Source: Anoplolepis gracilipes (lineage: Eukaryota > Arthropoda > Insecta > Hymenoptera > Formicidae). Taken from it: a stretch of DNA of 64,000 nucleotides. Positions 40,301 through 52,636 of the stretch are shown here, one piece after another. A program made the position numbers and the translations under genes. Numbering within the stretch: the stretch's first letter is position 1; each line of letters opens with the position of its first letter. The DNA is taken from positions 699,501-763,500 of the forward strand of contig NC_132979.1 in NCBI RefSeq assembly GCF_047496725.1. The letters are read 5' to 3'. Below the pieces are notes generated by a model. It did no database searches. It was not told where the DNA came from and saw only the letters and a list, made by a program, of their open reading frames with translations.

Positions 40301-43300
40301 GTAACGCGACTGACAACGAGACCGAACCATTAGCGCCTGGTTCCTTAAACATACCGCTGCGTCTGTCGATCACGCCAGCGCGACACGTCTCGGCCAACGA
40401 TAATAACCGTTCGCCACGTTTGTCCCAATAACACGGCAACGTAGGACTAATAATGCACTTCCTCATTGCTTCGTGTAATGTTACGCTTCTTCCTGTGCTG
40501 GGATCGGTGATCTTGCCTGTGTTATCATCGTACAATCCTTGATGGATGGTACGTTGAAGGGACACGGCAGCTCTGCTGTCAACGATGAGGCCGGATTCAA
40601 AGGCGTCCCTTAAAGATACGTTCCTATTACTTTTGCTAGGATCCTTGAGATAACCGCTAGTGCCATCCACATAACCTAAATTTATAGCTTCCATTAACGC
40701 CATAGTTTTCCAGGTGCTAGATCTTGTATCTTTAACGGTAACTGAATCAGCATCTATCAAATTTTTTTGAATAGCTTCCAATATTGTTAAATAAATTCCC
40801 GTCTGCGGATCTAAGAATTTATTGGTTTTCTCATCGAGAATACCCTTCGAAATAGCTTCACTAAAGGTCATAGGTCTTCTTGTTTCAAGAAGTAGACCGC
40901 GTTCCAACGCTTCCTGGAAGTCTATAGGCGGTCCTCTGGCGTGACTAACTGTTCCAGACTTGGGGTCGACTACCGAGGTCTCGATAGCCTTGTTGAACGT
41001 CATCACATCACCATTCGGATCGCGTACGATCGCAGTCGTTGTATCTATCACGCCCATCTTAATCGCGCGATCGGTAGGAAGTTTCTCTTGTGTGTCAGGT
41101 ACTGTAAATTGTCCAGTCTTTGGATCGTATAAACCTTTGAAAACTGCGTCCGGTAAGGATATTTTACGTTTCGCTGGCACGATAAGGCCGCGATCTAATG
41201 CGTCGGTTAACGAAAGAGGCACGCTAGTGTATGGATCAATGGCGGTACCAGTTTTCATGTTGATGAAGCCGTGTTTAATAGCGTCATTCAGAGATATTAT
41301 ATCGTTGTTTCTTGGATCCTTAATTGACGGACTGTCTTTGCTAATAAAATTTTTCTCAATCATCTCCTCTAAAGTATAATTATTTCCGTCAATGTTAAAG
41401 TTGCCAGTCTTTGGATCGTAAACTTCAAGAGCTAAAGCTTCTTGCAAAGTCCACGGTTTCACAGTACTCAAAATAAATCCTTTTTCAAAAGCAATATCCA
41501 ATGTCATGGAATGTGGATACATCAATGTTCCTCTTACTAGATCTATTAACTTACATTCCTCGGCCTCGTTAAGAGAAATAACTTTGTCTTTCCTATCGTC
41601 TTTTATCACTGTCGTGGAACCGTTTACATAACCGATAGTTAACGCCTTCTTCAGCGTTAGATTTTCGCCTGTCATGGAATTTAAAACGAGGCCAGTCTTT
41701 GGCGAATAGTACTCCTGAACGATCGCATCGATCAATGAAAGCACAAATGGCGTTGTAATAATTAAACCTTTATTAAGCGCTACGTCTAATGATAAAAATT
41801 CTCCTGCTCTGGTGTCACATAAACGACCTGTGTTGAGAATCAGGTTCATTGTCAATGCATCGTCTAATGAAACGGACGAACCGGCTTTCGTATCCTCAAT
41901 CTCGGTGATAAAAGCGTCGATAATACCTCTTCGAACACCCTCTTCAATATCGATCGATTGTTTAGTAAATGGATCCTGTATTTGACCCGTCTCGGTATCA
42001 TAGAGACCTTTCCTGATAACAGCTTCCAGCGAAATCGGTTTGCGAGTAGTGGGCACGATCAGGCCTCGCAAGAATGCAGATGTGACGACGTCAATTTCTG
42101 TTTTCGTTTCCCTATTGATAACAACATTTTTGCAAAGATCTTCGGTTTCCAGCGCTTCGGACAGCGGCATGATTTCTTCAGTAATCGGATTTCTTACACT
42201 AAGCAACTCAGAATCGATGAGCCCTATTTCGATAGCCTCGTTCATAGTCAATGCTTGTCCTGACTTTGGATCTTGAATCGTCCCCGTGACAGGATTACAT
42301 ATACCAGTATCGATAGCTTCCTGCAAACTCAGAGGCTGCGATTCTGTGAATGTTTCTCTTTCTTCGTCCTCTAATTCCTCTTTAATCCATCCCAAGCGTA
42401 CCGCCTCGAAGAACGGTATCTTCTTACCAGTCTTCGGATCAACCATGTAAGCAACATTTCGGTCTATGAGAGGCCTGCTAATCGCCTCACGCAATTTCAC
42501 ATACGAATCCGTCTTGGAAGACAGATCCTTGACAAGCACTCGATCAGAATCGAAAACTTTCAGATTCAAGACCAAATCGTTGAAGGAAATGACGGTGCCT
42601 GTCTCTGGATCCAAAAACTTTTCTCTCACCGGATCAAATACTCCAAATTCCGCGAGAACCTGAGGCGTCAATTCTTTCGTAATAATTATCGAAACTTGCT
42701 TAGGCATTTCTTCATCTATAATTGTCATCAATTTACTATCGCCCTCTATTTCCATTTCTACAATATCGCTCTCTTCCGTGTACAAAGATTCCTTTCTCTG
42801 TGCTGACGTATGTTCTTGTGTCATCGTCGTGTCTGATTTCTTACTTTCTTGCGAGATGGGCGGTTCATTCTGGTGCGAATCAGTATGAGGAAGTCTCTGG
42901 CTAACTTGAATTTGTGAGATTGATTTCGCCATCACGGGCACACTCTGCTTTGTTTCTTTAGACTTGTGACTTGAAATTGCATCGACTACTGCTTTTCCAG
43001 CTAGAACCGGTGCGGCGATGACTGCCAGGAGACCCATTTTCGTAGCTTCTGCTATGCTGATCGGACGATTTTTCTGATCCCGTACGGTCTTCATTTTTCC
43101 AGTGACAGGATCAAGTAGGCCTCTCTCGAGTGCTTCTTTGGTAGTGATAGTTTCTTTGGTTTGCACATTATAAAGTACAGAATCGGATTCGATTAGGCCC
43201 ACTTCCATTGCTTCCCTCAAATTGTAAGACTGATTTGTCTCAGGATCTTTAAACGTTTCAGTTTCTTCATCGTAAATCTGCTCAATTGCTTCTAAGACGG

Positions 43301-46300
43301 TCAAACTATCATTGGATTTTTTGGGTGATACTGATTCGCTCTTGTTAGATGAAGTATCGAGAATTCCTTCCTCGACAGCCTTGACGATAGGCATTGTGGT
43401 TCCGGTGCAAGGATCAGTATAAATACCTTCCTTCATATCCACAAGTCCTTTTTCTACTGCGTGATCGAAGGACATTTTAATATCTTTCGTCGTGAATTCC
43501 TCCTTGCATTCTGATTCGTCTTTCATGATACCTCTTTGTCGAGCTTCCTCAATAGTAATAATATTGCCAGTGTTGATATCTTGCACCTCTATTGCGCTCT
43601 TCAGCGCGTAACCTGGCAAAAGTTCAACAGTCTTGGTCGTAATAGTGTGATATGACGTAACAGTCTCAGTGATAGCAGCTATCGTGTTCTCACCACTAAC
43701 CGGCGATTTGATGATGAGTAAACCAGATTCAACAGCCTCAGCGATAGGAATAGGAGTTCCCGTAGTAGGATGAAAAAATATAGCGTTATCCCTATCGATC
43801 AATCCCGATTCCAGAGCTTTCGTTATTTCTATACTGTCAGGAGCAATTGGATAAGGTAATGCCATAATAAAATCTCCTTTTATAGCGTCCTCCAGTGGTA
43901 GATGTTCCCCAGTAATTGGATGACAAATTTGTTTTTTACTCGTATCTATCAATCCACGTTTTAACGCGACAGGGAATGTCATTCCCGCCGGTGGTATATC
44001 GGAAGATTCAATTGGATCTTTTAACTCAAATACTTTGTTTTCTATCGCTTTGACTAAATTCAAGCTACCACCTTGCGTCTTCACCAATGATCTATCTGCG
44101 TCAATAGTATCGTTCGCGATAGCAGATTGCAATGTTTCTGTATGACCGTCAACGGTAAACATCACGTTGGATAAAGGATCTACTATTTCGCATACTATAG
44201 CTTCGTTGAGAGTGAGATGCGCACCGGTTTCCGGATGAACGATTTTACCTTCTAAAGGATCTAGCAAACCTTGCGTATATAAGCTATGCACGGACAGGCT
44301 CTTCGCCAATGGAACTAATATGTGCGCGTTTTCCGGATCCAAGATTCCGCGATCGACGGCTTGCTTGATGGTGAGCACATCGCCTCTTTGAGGATCCACA
44401 ATTTGTCCTTGGTCAGCGTTTATTCGATTGTCGCGGATAGCCTCCGAAAGAGTAATCGGCTCTCCTTTCTCGTTGCACATTTTCTTTGCGAAGGTATCCG
44501 CCGTTTCCACATCGATAAGGCCGCTCTGTAATGCCTCTTCGACCTTTATTATCCTCTTCCGCATCTTTTGGAGAACGATAGGCTTCGCCTCCCGCTCAGG
44601 ACTTTGCGATATTGTTCTCGCTTTGCCAATTGTAACCTGATATCTCGGTTCGACCGTTACTCGCGCTCTGGTTTTCGTACCCAAACTCTCGCCATCCGGG
44701 ATATCATCGATAAGTGTTGATGAATCGTTAAATGCTGCATTCTTACTATCTTCTTTTGACACGTAAACTTTTTCAGGTTCACTGTGTACTGTAACTTGTG
44801 CGACAACTTCTTCACTTTCCCTATCAGGTGTACTACTTGCAGATTCAATAATCGGCGAAGTTGCGTTGTCGTCCTTTGAAATAATACCACGTTCGATAGC
44901 AACTTCTCTAGGTATTTTCTTCCCAGTTACTGGATCTTTAACCATTGTTCTCTGTACCGCTTCTATAGCAGCCGCGGTAGCCGCAAGAGGCGCACCAAGA
45001 ACAGACACCAATCCAAACTTTGTCGCATCGAGCAGCGATATCTTCCTACCACCGTCGATTTTATATTCGCGCGTGTTCATGTCAAGAATACCATGATTGA
45101 CAGCATCCGCCATACTAATGTCTTTACCGGTTATTGGATCCTTGATAATTACAGCGGCAGGTGGTATCGTTCCTTCGGAGACCGCGACCAGAAGATTCGC
45201 AGATTTGCCGGTTTTCGTAGAAATCACTAAAGCTGTTCCCGGATCGTAAATTACTCCCTGAGTTACCTGTACCGGATCTGGCATTGAGACCTCATCGCTG
45301 ATTTTTATTTCCGTTTGCCGAGAAGGATCGCCAACATGCGTCAACTCTACTATGTCAGGCTGACCCGAAATCCTCGTGACCTGCAGAAGTCTTTGATTAG
45401 CATTATCACTGTCGGCACTCAATCCACCTTCCAATATAATCAATCCATTCGCGATCGCTTCTCTCATGGAAATCTTTTGCGGATAACTATAATGACCTGT
45501 GGAATCCAAAATATTTTTTTCTAAGCTTCGTACCAGAGATACCTTTCTTCCGTTGTTGGGATCGATAACGAAACCAGAATTTGGATTGATGATTTGTAAC
45601 TTAATGCATTCTTCAAAAGAAACTAATCTGTCGGTGCCTGGAATTATAAAAAGACCTGTCGCAGGATCAAATAGTTTTCTATCGATAGCCTCGGCGAGTG
45701 TCCAACCATCCGTGGGTAATTCAAATACTTGTTTATCGGTGAAAGAACGTTCGTTCTCTATAAATTTCACGATATCCGATTTATGACTCGTAGTTGGTGT
45801 TGTGATTACTGTTGTTTCCATATCTTCTTTCTCATCAGATAATGGTAATTTAGAAGCGTCTGTATGACTTGCTACATGTGTTTCCTCAATGAAAGTTGTT
45901 TCTGATGTATCCGATATCTCGGATGTTCGAGATTTGGTTGCTTCATTAATTGTCGTGGATGATATCGTTGTTTTTCCAGTCTTAGACGCGAGTGAATCTG
46001 TCACAGAAGAAACAAAATCAGTTGTCGGTGATGATGCGATCGTCATTGTAACGGAAGACGTCTCTTTCCTCGGCGTGGAAGACGCTCGTGGAGCTATCTC
46101 TTTGGTAATGATAGTAGTAACCGTTCCAACTGCTCTAGGCGGTGACTCGCTTCTTCTAGATATATCATCGATACTTGTCGTTAGAGTGCTTTCGAAAGTC
46201 GTGTGTGCTGAATCCGGAGTGTGTTCTCGAGATGAGTGCACGATACGTCGAACATCACTACTGAGCAAGCTTTGTTCAATAGCATCTTCGATAGACATCG

Positions 46301-49300
46301 TCACTCCCGAGTCAGGGTCTCTAAACTCATTTCTATCTTCGTCAATCAATCCGTTGTTCAATGCTTCTTCATAACTTATCTTGTAATCCCTCGTAACGAC
46401 CTCGCCAGTGTGCAGCGTCGTCACATATTTCCTAATGGTCTTCGTCACAGTTTGAGTAGTAACCGCAATGTTCAGCATACTGGTGAGTAACGCGGCACCA
46501 TCGGGAGTGATGAGTCCACGCTTGATTGCCTCTTCCAGTGGAACTATTCTCTTACTACGCGGATCCAGCAGTTGACCGGACTTTGGATCGAGCAGTCCGA
46601 GCAGTACAGCTTCTAAAACGCTCACTTCGCGTCCGTTCTCGATGATGCCGATGCCACGATTCAACATCTCTAGCACTTCCGGTCTAATGTATCCTTGTTC
46701 TTCCGCCTCGCTCAACGAAACGGTCTTCCCAGTTTTCAGATCAACCGTAAAAGTACCACCAGATTTTGAACTAATCAAGCCCTTCAGCAAGGCCGCATTC
46801 AAACTGATGTATTCATCGGAAACCGGATCTTTGAAACTATCGATATCAAAAATAGTTTTTTGTGTCACCGACGTAATCAAGCCCTTCTCAACGGCCTGAG
46901 GGATAGGCAGCTCCTCGGCCTTTAGCATATCACGATACGTACCTTCGACTTTGATTATACCATTAGTTAAGGCATCTGCAAGTGTGATCATTTCACCCGT
47001 TCGAGTATCTACTACGGATTTGACATTTTCCGAGTCTAAAACGCCTCGGGATATAGCCTCTAGTATCGTCAATTTGCTGCGATGAGCCGGACTAACAATC
47101 TTGCCCTTGTCGTCAATGATTTCTAAATCGCAACAGTCCTTGAGTGTCATTGGCTTAATAATCAATTGTCGACGACGCGCCTCCTTAAACGGCAGTTTCT
47201 CCATCGATAAACCGTGCATGTATCTGCCGCTCTTGGCGTTTATTATACCGCGTTCCGCAGCTTCAGCCACCGTCACCTTGGTGTCGTTCCGCGTGTCCAC
47301 GATCTCTCTCACCTTCGAATCGACAATACCTTTGTCAATCGCTTCGTCCAACAAATAGGATTCACCGGTAATTCTATCAACAATACGGCCAGACCGGTCG
47401 TCCACGAGACCCTGCGATATCGCATCCGATAGCGCGACGGCGTTACGGTTCACCCTAACAGTCACGTCCACCTTGGTAAGATAGCCGCGCGAATACGCCT
47501 CCTCGATCGAGATCCGCTCGCCGTTCTCGGCGACGACCTCGCCCGTGGCTGGATCCAACAAGCCTCGTTTCATCGCATCGACAACGCTAACCGCCGCGAC
47601 GGCGCTATCGGCGCCTGTTGTCGTTACCTTAACTCGGTCCGCGATGTCCGCCCGCTCGGCTTCGCAAAGCTCCCGCTGGATAGCCTCGAGTAGGGACACC
47701 CGACGGCCCTCTTCGGATTTCACCCCGCATGGACCTAACAGCCGATTGGCCAGAGCGACGTCGATGATACCATCGCGCGCAGCCTCCTCAATCGACACGC
47801 TTGTCCTGCCGTCGCTCGACGTCACGATCCTACCGTTCCTAACGTCGAGGATCCTGAGCCGGATCGCCTCGCCCACCGTCAGGATCTCGCCGCTGCTCGG
47901 ATCTACGATACCCCTAACGTCAATCACGTTCTCCGCGCCGGTAACACCCCCGTCGTCGACCCGCGGTACCCTCCTAAGATCCCTAAACTCGCTACTAAAT
48001 CCGCCGCTGTCCACGACGGATGAGAAATCTTGCTGCTGATGATGTTGCCTTCTATTGGAGCCACTAGTCGTCTCGTTCTCATACGAACGCTTGAGTAGTT
48101 CGCGACTACCGTCAACGCCGATAGGTGAGACGACCCCCGGGCTGGTGGTCTCGCCATTAGGTCGATAAGCCTGCTCTGTGTTGTAAGTTCGCTTCGAGGT
48201 TTCGCTCGAGAAAGTCGTCTCGACGGACTCATGTCTCTCGGAGGTATATCTGTGACAGTCGTATCGAGAGATGTAAACCGAAACACTTTGCAGGAGCTAA
48301 TCTATTTTTTAAATATACTTTAGATATTACATATTTGGAAAATAAGCTTTTCAGTGCTTTTTGTGCTATACTTTTAACTGTCATACTTACTGCGACTGAG
48401 TGTAATGTGTAGTAGTAGATGTGTAACGTTCCTCGCTAGTAGTGCTTTCGTATATGTTGAACTCTGTGCGGAACGTTCGCAGTGGCCTTTGTTCTTGAAG
48501 AACACGCTGAAAGTAAATATTGCGGAACATGAAGAAAACATTTTGGAATTAACATATGAAATATGCGCTTTACGTAATTATATATATTCATCTCTACGTT
48601 ATTCAGTCATATTTAGAATCCGCAAGATCATTTTGTATAGATCCACTTCTTTAGTTAAATTTACAATCTCGCTTTCAATTTTTCTTCAATAAAGTTCATA
48701 AAAATATTCGATAAAAATATTATTTTTTAATATTAAATATTCTTAAAAAGAAAATTTAAAAAAAAATTGATCCTTCTTGATTGTTTTTATCAACTTTACT
48801 ATTCTCATGCGAGAGCAGCTAAGGTCATTATCGTCTTTAAGATAACACTGAACACATCTCGGTCAAGCTGTCAATTTCTAATTTCTAATTATCAACTAAA
48901 CATCAACACTTTTGATATTTAAACGAGTCAACGTGACGAGAGATGCATAAATTTACATATGAAACTAGTATGTGTATAATTGGACCATATGTTGCGTGAG
49001 CTCTTTCGGCCGAGACGGACTCTTAAATATAGCGGTACTCGCGACGCATGTTACTATTCTTACGCAAAATTCTAATGCGATGCAACGCGCGCGCCTTTCC
49101 TTTAATTACCTAGTTCCAAACGCGAGACATCGTGCACCAAACACATAATTTCTAACGTGATACCTCGACCTAGACATTCATGCAATCAGCTTATGTCATC
49201 GCGAATATGAGACGGTTGGTGTCTTTATCATTGTTTCACACGTGAGCCCAAGATATGAGAGAACACGTGCGGCCTGATCATAAAGTGGAAAATAACCCGA

Positions 49301-52300
49301 GACGCTTGAAATAAAAAAAAAAAAAAAAAAAAAATAAGTTAGAATCAAAATATCATTTTGCAAAACTCTTATTTCTATTTCTATGTACATAAATTTTAAC
49401 ATAAATGAGAAATATTATGCAATGCAAATACCATCAAAATGTTTAATATAAATTTCGTTCGAAAACCAACTTTAAATTTAAAAAAACCATAGGTGTGATA
49501 AATGTAAATAAATTAAAAGATTAACATAAAATTAACATAAAAATTGTGTGCTTGAATAAATTAGTGACTTATTGCTTTATTTATATTTTTATGTAAAATG
49601 CCAAATTTATCGTCAAAATAATATTTCCATCTCTATAATAATTTCTAATCGCATTAATTTTTACGACATACAAACAAATCAATTTATTTCGATAATGTAA
49701 ATCTAAAATTACCGACAAAAAGTTGATAACGTAACTCGTGAAGCAACTCGTGATTGATTTCCTATATCATAAATCCATCAATAGATTATAACTGATTAAT
49801 GTGATTGCTGACCTTTAGCCGATAGTATCGATTGTCTTTAATTGGTTGCACGATTATACTTGTGTTTCAAATTTGTATTGTATAATTTACATATCTTAAA
49901 AAGTAATCGAGAAGTCATTCAACTCGCCTTCGTAATATATACAACATATGTATTTCGAGCGTTGCGTTTCACTGTCAAACACATTTTCGTCGCTGTTAAA
50001 TTATGACACACGAATGCTGTAGCTTCACGAATGTAATGAACGTATGCTGCTCTTTTAAAAACATCGGTTTATATTGTATTATTATAATAAATAAAGGTAT
50101 CAAATAAAGAAAAATAATGTTTGTCATTTTAATTTTAGAATGTCAATTAAAATTTTAAAATTGTCAAGCAACTGACAAAGATTAAAGGATTTTTCGATGA
50201 AGATAAAATATCAAAAGAAGAGACCCATAAAAATGAAATACGAAGAAAAAAATAAATGCCGCGTATAATCTAGAAAACCTTCGTCCAAATATACCGGCCC
50301 GTATTTGTGGATCACCCTGTGCACGTGTTAAAATAAGAATCCGCTATTTAGACGCGCGCGAGTCTCTAAAGACACAAGCTCTCCCGGGAAAATAACAATG
50401 CAATTGGTCGGTACAATGTCCGTCACATCTGCGAATGCATCTGTATTTCTACACTTAAATAATATTTCATCGCGAAAATATCGATTGTCGAAAAATCATA
50501 TCACCGATAAAAGACTTACGGCAATACCTTGCCAGATCGACGTAATCAAACGCGTCGCGTAGCGATAAGAATGTAATGATAACTCAAACATCAGCGAAAA
50601 GTCTTGTAAATGTCATACGTATTTCTGCGAATTAATCCTAAGCTTCTTGCTTCTATTTAAATTAAGAAGCGTAAAAAGAAGTCATTTATTTCAATTTTTT
50701 AAATATACCGTGAATATGTAAAGATGTTGATAATTCCACGGTTTATACTTATATAAGCATGTACGTACATATATGCGTATATTCGTATTTGATAAAATCT
50801 AAATACGAATATACACGTTGGCAATAAAGTAGTATGAGTCTGAATGTGAATGTCGATGATAAAGTTAATCAATATTCGTAATAACAATAATCATCGGCCG
50901 TGAAATATTTATAAAACGTTATTAGATATACCCAAAGTATCGTAAAGAGTGACACATTCAACGTTCATAAAAAGAAGTCCTCAAGAATCATTATTGCAAT
51001 CTCACGATATAAGAATTTTGCCGCAGAATTTCGCAAGATTACGCACTCGCGCAAATTGACATTCGTTTGCCATCTTAAAGAAACATATCTGAAAATGCAA
51101 GATTAATTTTGAAAAATTTCGAAATAAACCAGTCAAGTTTTAAATATTTCTTTTTTTCCTCAAGAGAAGACAAAGAACGTTACGAGTAATTTTAACATAT
51201 GTTAACTTACAACTCCAAACCCGCGTCATTTTACGTGATAATTAAAAAAACTTTCAACACGTTAAATAATAACACTAAAAAAAAAAACAGATAAAACAGA
51301 CTCGTAAAAGATTGATTTCCTATGGTCTTTATTTGCCACGAGCACTATTATTGGACTCGGATGTACAACTCGATTGACACTTTAATCATTCCATAACACG
51401 CTCTTTCATTCTCTTCAATAAATTTGGTAAAAGAATCTCTTTTGTCAATTTTTATCACTCGATCACGTGGAATCATCTCCATCACCAATTTCGCCGACGA
51501 ATCCTCGGATCTACCGATATCCGAGTTATAATAAACGATATGTCATCCCTTCGTACCTTTCGCACGATCATGATCGCTCACATCGAAGTGACGTTTCTAT
51601 TTATCTAATACTACAACGACGACGACGACGACGACGACAACGACGACGAGTTTAATCGGCCGGCGAGCATGCTCGACGTAGACGGTCAGCCGTGCGACCG
51701 CCGGTCCCTCACTACGGCGGCTTCCTCGGTGACGCTACTCTCGGACGAGACGCGAGACGCCGCCCCCAGTGGCGCATTCAAGCGTAGGCGCAACTGGCGG
51801 CGTGTTCAGGGCGCTTTGCACGGTTCAGGATTTTGGCGAATTACGCGTTCAAAACATTGGCCTTGGCCAATTTAATCATCTGCAATTTAAATGGCCCTCA
51901 TCGAGCGTGTTACGCAATTGCCTACGTCTTTATTCTCAAGAGGGAGAAAGAGGGAGAAAGAGAGAGAACTTGTTTCAAAATTTCAATAATTGTTGACATA
52001 AGCTAGCTTATTGGATGTTTTCGCACGTATTTCAAGAACATGTCAAACAACTAAGATGAAAAATCATAATATTCTCAACCGATTTTGACACCAGATATGC
52101 GAAATTTATCGTGTTTTTACGCCACGATGATATTAATTTTCTCTAATAATTCAAATCGAGAGTTTTAATTAACAGAGAATGAAATATAATTACATTAAAG
52201 CCAAGCCAAGCCAATGAAAAGATTATCTTCGCTTTCTAAGATTCGTGGCAAAGTTAATTAAAATGTATGCCTGATAGACATATACATTTTTTCCATTTTT

Positions 52301-52594
52301 TTTTTTTTAATTAAAATTAATAGGTAAATGAAACACATAGTAGGGGCCTCAATAGATACAAACGCGCCGCCACTGCTCTTCTGCCGTCCTGTCTTTGCGC
52401 CGGCCGGTCCTATCGATCCCGACACGAGACCGACACGAGCGGGAAAGACGAAAAGCAATAAAGTTAATCGAATGAAAGTCGGTCGTCTGTCATAAGTGCT
52501 GTTTCCCGTTCAGTCACGACGAAAGTAGCCTCGAGATATCAGCGTGACAAGCGTGAACGCGATAACGCACGGACTGGATGACAAACCGATGACG

Positions 52595-52636
<42 letters not shown>

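Noticed and set aside
38827..48039. Long + strand ORFs opposite the giant exon
   Set aside because: They are antisense shadows of the repetitive plakin-repeat frame and show no protein-family features.
51669..51875. 68-codon + strand ORF in CpG-rich block
   Set aside because: Arg-rich composition follows from GC-rich sequence; no domain, and no donor gives a convincing gene.
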